Shown here: piece after piece, positions 26,252-34,684 of the stretch
How positions within the stretch are numbered: position 1 is the stretch's first letter
Layout: the number at the start of each line of letters is the position of its first letter
Origin: Treponema vincentii
Lineage (GTDB): Bacteria; Spirochaetota; Spirochaetia; Treponematales; Treponemataceae
Length of the DNA: 64,000 nucleotides
Assembly: GCF_018336815.1 (NCBI RefSeq)
Contig: NZ_CP050497.1
Span: 744,001-808,000 of the forward strand
Direction of reading: 5' to 3'
Translations under genes and position numbers: made by a program
The notes under the pieces: generated by a model
The model's input: only the letters and a program-made list of their open reading frames with translations
Databases searched by the model: none
Told to the model about the DNA's origin: nothing

Positions 26252-29200
26252 TACAAGCTGATTAAGTTTTTCGCTGATAAATTCGCTCTTTTCTTTTAAG
26301 CCGATAGAGCCGGTTTCGAGCATGATGACATTCGGCTGCTTTGCATCGAGTTTAACCCGCCCCGCCGACTCTTTTATCATGCGGAGTAATTTGTCGATAG
26401 AAATCTTTGAGACTTTAGCAAAGGTGATGCGCACGGTTCCGTTCCGCTCTTTAAGCGAGGCGATTGCGAGTTTTGCACAGATAATTTTAATTTCGGCAAG
26501 GGAAAGCAGACTTTCCGCTTCTTCCGGAACGGGGCCGAACCGGTCGGACAGCTCCGCGTAGAGCCTGTCGAGCTCCTCCGCGGTACGGACGGCGGCGATT
26601 TTTTTGTATATTTCCATCTTTGTTTCCGGCACGCGGATATAGCTGTCGGGGATAAAGCCCGTGTATTCCAGCTCTATGACCGGCTCCGTTTCAGGCTCGT
26701 AACCGGCGTTTTGCAGCCGTTCCACCGCCTCTTCCAGCAGACGAAGGTAAAGGTCAAAGCCGACGGAATAAATATCGCCTGACTGCTCTTTTCCCAACAG
26801 ATTCCCTGCGCCGCGGATTTCCATATCCTTCATCGCAATTTTAAAGCCGGAACCGAGCTCCGTAAAATCGGAGATAACCTGCAGCCGCTTCATCGCCACC
26901 TCCGAAAGCGCCTTGTTTTCGGGGTAGAGGAGATACGCATAGGCCTTTCTGTCGGAACGTCCGACGCGGCCGCGCAGTTGGTACAGCTGCGAAACGCCGT
27001 ACATATCGGCACGGTCGATGATGATGGTATTCGCATTGGGGATGTCGATACCGTTTTCGATAATGGTAGTCGCGATGAGGACATGAAAGCCGCCCATATT
27101 GAAGCGGCGGAAAATATCTTCAAGTTCGGTTGCGCTCATCTGCCCGTGCGCAATATCGATAAGCACTTCGGGGATGAGCTGTTGAATCTTATACCGCGTT
27201 TCTTCGAGGCTTTCTACGCGGTTATGCAGATAGAACACCTGCCCGCCGCGGTCAACTTCAAAACGGATCGCCTGCGCAATTTTTTCAGGGTCAAACGGAG
27301 AAATAACGGTTTCCACCGGACGGCGGTTTTGCGGCGGCGTGGTTAAAAGGCTCATGTCGCGGATTTTTAAGAGGCTGATATGCAGGGTACGCGGGATGGG
27401 GGTCGCACTCAAAGAGAGGCAGTCGATATTCGTCTTCATCTGCTTGAGCCGCTCCTTGTCTTTAACCCCGAAGCGCTGTTCCTCGTCAACAATCATCAGC
27501 CCCAAATCTTTAAACTGCACGTCTTTCTGAATCACGCGGTGTGTACCGATAACAATATCAAGTTCGCCGTTTTTCAGCTGGGTCAGCACTTTTTTCTGTT
27601 CAGCCTTGGAAACAAAGCGGGACAGCCGTGCGAGTTTGACCGGAAATTTTTGAAAGCGTTCTTGAAAGGTATCAAAATGCTGCTCCGCGAGGATGGTGGT
27701 CGGGGCTAAAAAGGCTGCCTGCTTCCCGCTCATCACCGCCTTAAAAGCTGCCCGCATCGCAATTTCCGTCTTACCGTATCCGACGTCGCCGCAGATGAGC
27801 CGATCCATCGGTATCGGTTTTTCCATGTCGGTCTTTACATCGGCAATACAAGTCAGCTGATCTTCCGTTTCCTCATACGGGAAGGCGGCTTCAAAAGCGG
27901 TTTGCCATTCGTTGTCTTTCGCAAAGGCAAAACCGGCGGCAGCTTTACGGCGGGAATACAGGTCGATAAGCTTATCGGCAATATCTTCAACCGATTTTTT
28001 AACCTTGTTTTTCCGGTTTTCCCACGCCTTAGAGCCGATGATATCCAGCCGCGGCGCCTCGCCTTCATTGCCGATATACCGCTGCACGAGGTTCGCCTGC
28101 TCGATCGGGATAAACACCGTTTCGTCCTGCGCGTATAGCAGATTGATATAGTCGCGTTCATGCCCCAGCGTTTTGACCCGCTCAATCCCCTTAAACTGCC
28201 CGATACCGTAGTTGACGTGGACAACATAGTCGCCGGGATTAAGTTCTACAAAGGTGTCGATAACCGAGCTTTTAACCTGTTTAACCGATTTCGGGATGCG
28301 CCGCCGCCTGCCGAAAATTTCGTTTTCCTGAATAACGAGTATTTTAAGTTCGGGGATGCCGAAGCCGGACGACAGCGTAAGCGGCAGCACCGTTGCCTTA
28401 ATATCCTTGAGCAATTCACCGATACGGAGCGCCTGCGCATCGCTTTCCGCAAACACAAAAATACGCCAGCCTTCCTGCTGTAAATGCGTTAATTCTTCTT
28501 TTAGATACACGATATTGCCGAAAAAACTGCGCGGCGGGTCGCAGTTAAACACAATCGACGCTCCGGTTTCGTCTGTTTCTTTCAGCGTCCGGAGGAAAAG
28601 ACTCTGCGGATAGCTCTCGGTCAGTTCCGCAAAGGGCAGCAAAAGGCGCTGCGGCATGGGATATTCGGTAATCAAAAGATTATGCTTGATGTCGTCGTCG
28701 ATTGCGCGGGTGATTTTGTTATATAAGCCGTGATACTCCCGCTCCAGCGCCTCCACCGCGTTCCGCTGCCGGTCGTAGTCCATGTACAGGAGAACTGCAG
28801 GTTTCGTAGCGCCGCCTGTACCCTGATGTCTTGAAGCGCCATCTGCATTCCGCTGTGTTGATGCACCACTGCCGTGCAGATACTCAAGATAATCAAGGAC
28901 GCTTGCAGGTTTTTCAAAACAGAGCGGATAAAAAAGCTCTTCACCGCCAAAGGCGCGGTGTTCTTTTAAGTGCGCAATAAGCTTGTCCGTACCTTCGGCG
29001 GTAAATTCGGGCATCTGCGGTAAATTCCGTTCGAACGCGGCGATCCGCTCATCATCCCAGATAACTTCTTTCATCGGATAGAGCGTAAGGCTGTCAAATT
29101 CTTCAACCGAGGCCTGCGTGTGCATATCGAAGGATTTTATTTTTTCGATAGTAGTAAAGTCGAATTGGATACGGTAAGCGGTGTGCTGCGACCCTTTGTT

Positions 29201-29851
29201 AGCAGCGGCGCAGACATCGAGTACCTCGCCTCGAAGTGCAAACTCGCCCCGGACGCTTACCCGCGGCACCCGTGTATAGCCCCATTGCACCAGCAGCGAA
29301 GCTATTTTTTCCGTGTCGATTTCCTTACCTTTATAGAGAGTACAGGTGAGTGTTTTAAGGTAGTCGGGCGGCGGAACCGGCGTTAAAAATGCCCGCTGGG
29401 TCATAACCGTTACCGTGTTTGCCGCCGAATTTGACGCCGCTGAGCCGGAGACCGCCGCACCGGATACCGCTTTTGTCGTCATACCGGACGATACCGCGCC
29501 GGATACCGGCGCCCCTGCGCAGAGTTCCGCTAATATTTGAGCACGCTCCGCAAATACCGGCGCCGAGTTTTGTACCGGCCGGTATGCCATATTGCCCCAC
29601 CACGGCAAAACCTGAGCCTGCAATCCTGCAATATCAAGGTCTGCACGTAGTTCTTCTATTTCTTTTTCCGTCGGGACAACGATACAAAGATTAGTGCCGA
29701 AACGGCGGACATATTCGGCTAAGAAAAAAGCGAATATACCGCCTGAAAGCCCGTGTATATGATACGGAAAACGCTCTTCCCTCAAAGAGGAAAAAGCGTC
29801 CTGCATGGTCTTCCATGAGCGGATACTGCCTTGTAATGTCTGTTCTTTCAT
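26249..29851 (-). CDS. mfd: Transcription-repair coupling factor
   Basis: About 1200 residues. The order is: UvrB-like N-terminal modules, RNA-polymerase interaction domain (NPGDYVVHVNYGIGQF), helicase motor with GDVGYGKTEIA (Walker A), DEEQRFG (Walker B) and the TRG region, then a C-terminal UvrA-regulating domain. It removes polymerase stalled at lesions and recruits UvrA. A low-complexity Ala/Ser/Gly insertion lies near residues 113-150. The ATG at 29851 is preceded by an in-frame GTG at 29854. Confidence 0.95.
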   Translation of the reverse strand: MKEQTLQGSIRSWKTMQDAFSSLREERFPYHIHGLSGGIFAFFLAEYVRRFGTNLCIVVPTEKEIEELRADLDIAGLQAQVLPWWGNMAYRPVQNSAPVFAERAQILAELCAGAPVSGAVSSGMTTKAVSGAAVSGSAASNSAANTVTVMTQRAFLTPVPPPDYLKTLTCTLYKGKEIDTEKIASLLVQWGYTRVPRVSVRGEFALRGEVLDVCAAANKGSQHTAYRIQFDFTTIEKIKSFDMHTQASVEEFDSLTLYPMKEVIWDDERIAAFERNLPQMPEFTAEGTDKLIAHLKEHRAFGGEELFYPLCFEKPASVLDYLEYLHGSGASTQRNADGASRHQGTGGATKPAVLLYMDYDRQRNAVEALEREYHGLYNKITRAIDDDIKHNLLITEYPMPQRLLLPFAELTESYPQSLFLRTLKETDETGASIVFNCDPPRSFFGNIVYLKEELTHLQQEGWRIFVFAESDAQALRIGELLKDIKATVLPLTLSSGFGIPELKILVIQENEIFGRRRRIPKSVKQVKSSVIDTFVELNPGDYVVHVNYGIGQFKGIERVKTLGHERDYINLLYAQDETVFIPIEQANLVQRYIGNEGEAPRLDIIGSKAWENRKNKVKKSVEDIADKLIDLYSRRKAAAGFAFAKDNEWQTAFEAAFPYEETEDQLTCIADVKTDMEKPIPMDRLICGDVGYGKTEIAMRAAFKAVMSGKQAAFLAPTTILAEQHFDTFQERFQKFPVKLARLSRFVSKAEQKKVLTQLKNGELDIVIGTHRVIQKDVQFKDLGLMIVDEEQRFGVKDKERLKQMKTNIDCLSLSATPIPRTLHISLLKIRDMSLLTTPPQNRRPVETVISPFDPEKIAQAIRFEVDRGGQVFYLHNRVESLEETRYKIQQLIPEVLIDIAHGQMSATELEDIFRRFNMGGFHVLIATTIIENGIDIPNANTIIIDRADMYGVSQLYQLRGRVGRSDRKAYAYLLYPENKALSEVAMKRLQVISDFTELGSGFKIAMKDMEIRGAGNLLGKEQSGDIYSVGFDLYLRLLEEAVERLQNAGYEPETEPVIELEYTGFIPDSYIRVPETKMEIYKKIAAVRTAEELDRLYAELSDRFGPVPEEAESLLSLAEIKIICAKLAIASLKERNGTVRITFAKVSKISIDKLLRMIKESAGRVKLDAKQPNVIMLETGSIGLKEKSEFISEKLNQLV

Positions 29852-29860
29852 CACCGATAA

Positions 29861-30514
29861 TTAGCCGAAAAAGTTATCTTTTGAGCGTCGGGTCGTTACA
29901 AAACGGGCAAGGTCAACGATATTTTTTACGATAATACGGTCGCCGTATACTTCCAATCGTCCCTGATCGGCAAACTTACGCAGTGCATCGCCTGTTGCTT
30001 CTGCAGAAAGTCCCGCCCATCGAGCAACTTCTTCCGGCGTAATGATAAAGGTACGCATCTGGGTTGAGCGGTCAAGATCGGGCTGCGTTTCGTCAAGCAT
30101 CAAGAATACGTCACCGACACGAGCGATATTGTCCTGTATCGTCAAAATCATGAATCGGCGTTTCTGAACGTAAATACGCTTGACAAAAGTCTTTAACAGG
30201 CGCATTGCGATGGCCGGATTTCCGGTTAACAGAATTTCAAAGTTTTCCTTATTAAACTCGAGGGCAACGACATCGTCATACGCAATCGCGGAAGCGGAAC
30301 GGGGAGAATTATCCAAAACAGCCATTTCACCGAAGATTTCACCCTGCTGTAAAATATCAAGATTTTTTTCTGCCCCATTGATAATCTTAATCAGTTGAAC
30401 ACGCCCCGATTGAATTAAATAGAAGGAAGCGCCGGGTTCAAATTCGGAAAAGATAACGGAACCTTTGGGAAACTTTTTAGCAAAACGAGCAAACGAGGCA
30501 AATAAATCAGGCAT
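29861..30514 (-). CDS. Crp/Fnr-type cyclic nucleotide-binding regulator
   Basis: 217 residues. A cNMP-binding beta-roll (GEIFGEMAVLDNSPRSASA is the phosphate cassette) is followed by a dimer helix and a C-terminal winged helix (TPEEVARWAGLSAEATGDALRKF). Likely a transcription factor responding to cAMP or another nucleotide; target unknown. Its start overlaps the end of the upstream cNMP/TPR gene by 8 bp. Confidence 0.85.
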   Translation of the reverse strand: MPDLFASFARFAKKFPKGSVIFSEFEPGASFYLIQSGRVQLIKIINGAEKNLDILQQGEIFGEMAVLDNSPRSASAIAYDDVVALEFNKENFEILLTGNPAIAMRLLKTFVKRIYVQKRRFMILTIQDNIARVGDVFLMLDETQPDLDRSTQMRTFIITPEEVARWAGLSAEATGDALRKFADQGRLEVYGDRIIVKNIVDLARFVTTRRSKDNFFG

Positions 30515-31541
30515 GAATAGCTCCTTCGCATGCGGTTTGCAGCTCTTTAATCTTGGGTACCAACAGAGGCCCTGCCATCGTCAAAGCTTTATCATAGAAC
30601 GGCAATGCCTTATCGGGGCGCTCCATACCTTGATAGCAGAGGCCGAGGAACATCAGAATTTCTGCAAGTTTTAAAGATTTGGGGAATTGAGTAATAAAGC
30701 TCGTACCAAGCTGAATACACCGCACATATTCTGCCTGTTTATATAAGCAACGGGCAGCTCCTAAATAAGCTGCCTCCAGTTTCGTACCATGTTTCATTTC
30801 AATAATGGTATGATATTGCTTGTATGCATCAGCCCACTTTTCTTGTTTTGCAAGATCTTCGGCAAGTTGAAAACTCAAATCTACTGAAGCATCATCGGGC
30901 TGAGCCTGTTGAACGGGGCCGCTCGCAGGAATGGAAGCTGATGATGTAGGTTGCCCGGAAGAAATACTGCTCATGTTGGTCTGCTGCCGGGCTTCTCCAA
31001 AGCTGCGACCTGCCATCTGTGTCGAGTTTGCAATAATCGGACTAATCGCTGCCAAGTGCTTGCCTGCCGGATAGAGCGCCCGATAGCGTGCTGCTACTTG
31101 GGCTGCCGCTTGATAATGCTGCGATTTATAAAAGGCTGTTGCAACTGTAAATAAACCGTCTTCGTTATTCGTTTGCTGTTTACTATCCATTAACGATTCA
31201 AGTTGATGATGAATATTTCTCAGTTGTCTGGAAAAAACCTTCAACATTTGAAGGATAATACGAGTATTTGTTTGAGCAAAGCTCTCAAATTCGGCAACCG
31301 AGAAGGTATATACGAGCGAATCGGTTAAAACCATTGCACTTTCTTCCCGCGGATAATTCCCGAGTGCGGATTTCACCCCAAAAAATTCACCGGTTTTAAT
31401 ATATTCCGTTACCTGCGCGCCGGTTTCAATATCGAGCGAATTGAGTGCAATATGTCCGCTATGCAGCAAAAATACTCGAGCATCAAAATCGCCTGAAAAA
31501 TAAATTACTGAATTTGCGCTGTATTGAACAGCCTTTGGCAT
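30507..31541 (-). CDS. Cyclic nucleotide-binding domain protein with TPR-like repeats
   Basis: 344 residues. An N-terminal cNMP-binding domain (about 1-130, TGEFFGVKSALGNYPREESA) lacks a DNA-binding domain. After a Ser/Gln/Pro-rich linker the C-terminal half has TPR-like helical pairs (WADAYKQYHTIIEMKHG, AAYLGAARCLYKQAEYVRC, FLGLCYQGMERPDKALPFYDKA). Start at 31541 because GGAGG precedes that ATG; a longer frame is unsupported. It is co-expressed with the Crp-like regulator and may be its partner. Confidence 0.82.
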   Translation of the reverse strand: MPKAVQYSANSVIYFSGDFDARVFLLHSGHIALNSLDIETGAQVTEYIKTGEFFGVKSALGNYPREESAMVLTDSLVYTFSVAEFESFAQTNTRIILQMLKVFSRQLRNIHHQLESLMDSKQQTNNEDGLFTVATAFYKSQHYQAAAQVAARYRALYPAGKHLAAISPIIANSTQMAGRSFGEARQQTNMSSISSGQPTSSASIPASGPVQQAQPDDASVDLSFQLAEDLAKQEKWADAYKQYHTIIEMKHGTKLEAAYLGAARCLYKQAEYVRCIQLGTSFITQFPKSLKLAEILMFLGLCYQGMERPDKALPFYDKALTMAGPLLVPKIKELQTACEGAIHA

Positions 31542-31584
31542 TTTGTCCTCCGTAGCACACGCAGTTCTCAACTGTAATCATATA

Positions 31585-31620
31585 TGGGAAGCTCTAAAAA
31601 CTTCAGTTTTTAAAGGGGAT
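31585..31620. repeat. Short hairpin repeat family C, copy 3
   Basis: GGGAAGCTCTAAAAACTTC opposite CAGTTTTTAAAGGGG, in the gap between divergent genes. Confidence 0.55.
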
Positions 31621-31730
31621 CGCATATATTTATTCAAATAATTAACGGTAAGAACTACCTTTGATGATTATACCACACCTCGCTAAAAAAAACCTAGTGC
31701 ATTATACATCTTTTTGTTATAATGATTGTT

Positions 31731-32591
31731 ATGATAGATTTACATACGCACTCCACTGCTTCCGACGGCACTTTTTCACCAACGGAATTGGCAGCGGAAG
31801 CACATAAGGCGGGGCTTTCGCTGTTTGCCCTTACCGACCACGACACCGTAGCGGGGGTTGCGGAAGCCCAGCAGGCAGGGGAAGCGCTCGGTATCCGTGT
31901 TTTACCGGGAATAGAGATCAGTGTTGAATGGCAACCCGGGGAATTACATTTGCTTGGGCTGGGAATCGATATTAAAAATAAAACACTTTGCGGCCTTATG
32001 CAGTATGCGCAGGAAAAACGTCTCCAACGGAACCGCAAAATCATCAAAAAGTTCTCTGAGGCAGGAATCGTAATTGATGAAGAAAAATTGCATAACATAG
32101 CCGGAGGAACGGTAATCGGGCGACCTCATTTTGCAAAGTACCTTGTACAAGAAAAGAAAGCAAAATCCATTCAAGACGCCTTTCTGAGATATTTAGCCAA
32201 AGGACGGCCGTTTTATATTGAAAAAGAGTGTTTACCGCTTACGGAAGTGATAGAAGCGATTAAAGCTGCACACGGGGTTCCCGTTTTGGCTCACCCGATG
32301 TCGCTCTATCTTTCGTGGGGAAAACTACCCGAAACGATTGCTCAATTTAAAGGTCAAGGCTTAGTAGGTCTTGAAGCATGGCATTCCGGTGCTCGGTACG
32401 GCGAATGTGTCCGCCTGCAAGCGCTTGCCGAAAATCTCGGGCTGATTGTTACCGCCGGCAGCGACTTTCACGGGGCAAATCGTAAGGATGTGTATTTAGG
32501 CAGAACTGCGGCAAATCTCCCGATTGAAGACCGGTTTTTTACCGACAACCTACTCCCCGCGCTTGCAGCGGTAAATGCCGAGTACCGGTAA
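31731..32591 (+). CDS. PHP-domain phosphoesterase
   Basis: 286 residues. The metal ligands DLHTHSTASDG at the start, ALTDHDTVAGV and LAHPM and GSDFHG later define the PHP family close to the RNase AM/nanoRNase-like YciV group. It may hydrolyse 3',5'-nucleoside bisphosphate or RNA 5' ends. I prefer ATG 31731 over 31722: a TATAAT at 31718-31723 would start transcription almost on 31731, so the mRNA may be leaderless. No ribosome site is seen for either. Confidence 0.82.
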   Translation: MIDLHTHSTASDGTFSPTELAAEAHKAGLSLFALTDHDTVAGVAEAQQAGEALGIRVLPGIEISVEWQPGELHLLGLGIDIKNKTLCGLMQYAQEKRLQRNRKIIKKFSEAGIVIDEEKLHNIAGGTVIGRPHFAKYLVQEKKAKSIQDAFLRYLAKGRPFYIEKECLPLTEVIEAIKAAHGVPVLAHPMSLYLSWGKLPETIAQFKGQGLVGLEAWHSGARYGECVRLQALAENLGLIVTAGSDFHGANRKDVYLGRTAANLPIEDRFFTDNLLPALAAVNAEYR

Positions 32592-32603
32592 TGCCTTTCA
32601 TAG

Positions 32604-32882
32604 TCAACCTGTTCGATACCTTCGTTGTCGAACAGGTCGATGAGTCCAAAGTTGTACAGACAGCACGATTTTGAACATCGCCTTTATTTCCTGCATCGTA
32701 TTGGTGAACAGTAGTACGTCATCCATATACCGGACATAACCTTTTACCTTCATCTTTTCTTTTGTATAGTGATCAAAAAACCCGAGGTATCTTAAAAAAT
32801 CGGCAATTTCCAAGCGGAATATGATATTCGGAATACGGTGTTCTATAAAATAGAGAGCTTCGCTTTTAGGCGCCATCCACAC
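32604..32882 (-). pseudogene. Reverse transcriptase fragment
   Basis: A 92-codon remnant. F-L-R-Y-L-G-F-F-D-H-Y-T-K-E-K followed by Y-V-R-Y-M-D-D-V-L-L-F carries the palm motif (YMDD catalytic pair) of bacterial reverse transcriptases, most like those of diversity-generating retroelements. Fingers, thumb and N-terminus are missing. The 3' end (left) loses similarity after about 30 more residues. Confidence 0.6.
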
Positions 32883-33212
32883 CAGCTCTGCTTAATCCGG
32901 TAACCTGCATTATCTTTTGTACAGAATCAACAAGCTGTTTTAATAGCTTTGCTGTTTCGAGCTTTGCTTGGCGGGAACCTTGTGATATCCCTTGCTCTCT
33001 GCCTTCGGCGAAAGTTATTCTTCCTGCTTCTCCTCTTTGTACGACAATATCAGTATCGTAATCATATTCAGCTATTAACATATTGATGATCTCCCGTGAT
33101 TTTCTTTGTAGGTATTCCCGCAATATATCATTTTTGATGTATTCTTTAATCGCATTCTCGAACCCGCTTGTTCATAATTGGAGATTGGTATAACAAACAA
33201 TTTAAATTGCAT
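32866..33212 (-). pseudogene. Remnant of Rpn-family nuclease C-terminus, fused to a foreign start
   Basis: The segment A-I-K-E-Y-I-K-N-D-I-L-R-E-Y-L through I-N-M-L-I-A-E-Y-D-Y-D and the EGREQGISQG stretch match the C-terminal end of Rpn/PD-(D/E)XK transposase-like proteins; the nuclease domain is gone. It reads open from about 33172. Just upstream, a good ribosome site and an ATG at 33212 begin a different short frame (MQFKLFVIPISNYEQ) that resembles the start of proteins found with retroelement reverse transcriptases. The mosaic indicates several deletions. Confidence 0.5.
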
Positions 33213-33321
33213 CGTTTTATCCTCATTAACTCCGGTTAAAAACTCGGATTAATTTTTAACACTTCCGTTCCTTAAAATGCAGTAACTGAACAAAGTATAA
33301 GCTTTGGAAGTTGCTGCATTG
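33213..33321. other. Intergenic sequence, nothing recognised
   Basis: AT-rich sequence before the structured element. No supported gene. Confidence 0.3.
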
Positions 33322-33525
33322 ATGCGCGGAACGCGCATACGATGATAAGTGGCATCGTCAATTTACACCATCCGTGGTGTAAATTGACTCGCGAGTTTTA
33401 CAAAAATAAAATTTTGGTAAAACATCGTTTCTGCTTCATACGCCCGCCATCCTAGGCGGTTCTGCGCAAACTCGCCGTCCATTACTGCCAAGGATGGCAG
33501 TGGTTCCATGCAGTAGCGATGTTTT
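33322..33525. repeat. Cluster of palindromes, cloverleaf-like
   Basis: Consecutive stems: 33322-27/33333-38, 33340-44/33353-57, a perfect 13-bp stem 33358-70/33375-87, then an outer 9-bp stem 33419-27/33517-25 enclosing CCGCC/GGCGG (33444-48/33455-59) and ACTGCC/GGCAGT (33484-89/33496-33501). No coding frame. Possibly a remnant of a mobile element end or a structured RNA. Confidence 0.5.
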
Positions 33526-33761
33526 AGCGGGTGAAAAATAAACCTTGATTTTTTATTTGGGGTTCCCCTCACTCCGTTCGGGTCGCTACGTCCGCTGTTC
33601 CGCTACCGCTCCATTCCTTCACTTCGTTCTGGAACGCCTGCGGCGCAGCTCCCATCGCTAACCCTACGCAGTTCACCGTAGTGCCCCTGCTCGTTTTGAA
33701 CACTCATCATTCGTGCGGAAGGGAAATACATTAAACCTGTTCGGAAACTCGCCTTTCTGTT
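33526..33761. other. GC-rich gene-free spacer
   Basis: No credible frame. Contains an inverted CCGCACGAAT motif at 33710-33719 and short CCGTTC/GCTACGTCCG runs typical of structured intergenic repeats. Confidence 0.3.
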
Positions 33762-34305
33762 GGAATATATCGGACGCCTCTGCAAAATTGAGCGGTCAAA
33801 ACTGGTAAATCAACAACCTCGATGCAGAGCATCGGGGCACAGTGCTCAATGTTTCGCACTGTGTGTTCTATAAGGTGGTTGCAGTCGGTTTTAATACCCT
33901 TTGTTACGACGCAAAGCGTCAGGGTATTAAACCCTCCGCACGAATCAACTTGGGAAAAACAATATAAAAAGACTTTATAAAGATGCAGACACGCTTCATT
34001 GCGAACCGATTGAAAAAATTGCCGATGAAGTTATATCCATTTATAATATAACATCCGGAGACTTTGATAATGTTTTACGGTGCCGTTATGCAGTTCCGGA
34101 TTATTGGACAATCGGCGCAGTATACGAGCGTCTTATTGAAGATATTTGTGCAGAAAACGAATCTATTGATTTTATTGTTGACACATTGGTCTTTGTTTAT
34201 TCGTCATGGATTGACGGAGCAATTTCAAATTATAATACGGATTTTTTTTATCAATCCCGTGAGTATATTTTTGAATCGTGGAAAGAGGGTGCTCCGGTGG
34301 AATAA
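33762..34305 (+). pseudogene. Broken duplicate of the DUF3990-partner gene
   Basis: Nearly identical to codons 16-150 of the intact gene at 40768-41220, but without the first 15 codons and interrupted at 33815-33949 by an insertion that shifts the frame and adds stops. After the insertion only a few point changes are seen and the C-terminus ends normally. Downstream sequence stays similar to the intact locus for about 28 bp past the stop. Confidence 0.8.
33815..33949. mobile_element. Small structured insertion with 7-bp target repeat
   Basis: About 128 bp inserted relative to the intact copy, flanked by AATCAAC (33808-33814 and 33943-33949), which occurs once at the matching site 40858-40864. 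Inside are stems CGATGC/GCATCG, CACAGTG/CACTGTG and TTTAATACCCT/AGGGTATTAAA around GACGC/GCGTC. No coding frame, so it is a MITE-like element moved by another enzyme. Confidence 0.7.
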
Positions 34306-34386
34306 GAATCAAACTTCCTAGCAGGCTCCTTTATAGTGGCTAAAATTCGCTTTTTCCATCTCTTTTTAAAAGAAATCGAAAAAGTC

Positions 34387-34404
34387 TTAGTCTACCAGAA
34401 TCAT
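34387..34404 (-). pseudogene. Stub of a VapC-type toxin start
   Basis: The antitoxin stop overlaps an ATG (ATGA) followed by ATT CTG GTA GAC and then a stop: M-I-L-V-D, the usual first residues of PIN-domain toxins. The rest of the toxin is gone. Confidence 0.5.
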
Positions 34405-34628
34405 ATCAAACTTGCCTCGCGTAATTCGGTTACTGCATCTTGATCCAGATGGATTTTTCCTGCTAACGCAAAGAATGCTTGCTTATCTTTCGGTTTTGTT
34501 TGCTTAGTATAATTTTCCGTAACCCTACAAGTTTGCTCTGCTTCAAGCAATTTAATAAAAGCTGACACTGACACCAATAGCGGCTCCGGCAGCATTTTTA
34601 CTTGTTCAATAATTGTTTTGTAAGACAT
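34401..34628 (-). CDS. Orphan antitoxin, DUF2281/VapB-like
   Basis: 75 residues. The N-terminal half (TIIEQVKMLPEPLLVSVSAFIKLLEAEQ) is a helical dimer segment typical of DUF2281-type antitoxins; the C-terminal half (KQAFFALAGKIHLDQDAVTELRE) is the toxin-binding tail. An ATG with a moderately good ribosome site. The toxin that should follow is truncated after five codons. Confidence 0.6.
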   Translation of the reverse strand: MSYKTIIEQVKMLPEPLLVSVSAFIKLLEAEQTCRVTENYTKQTKPKDKQAFFALAGKIHLDQDAVTELREASLI

Positions 34629-34684
34629 TGATTTATCACTCCTGCTTAATTTAAATTATTTATAATTCCTCAGTTTTATTATGA

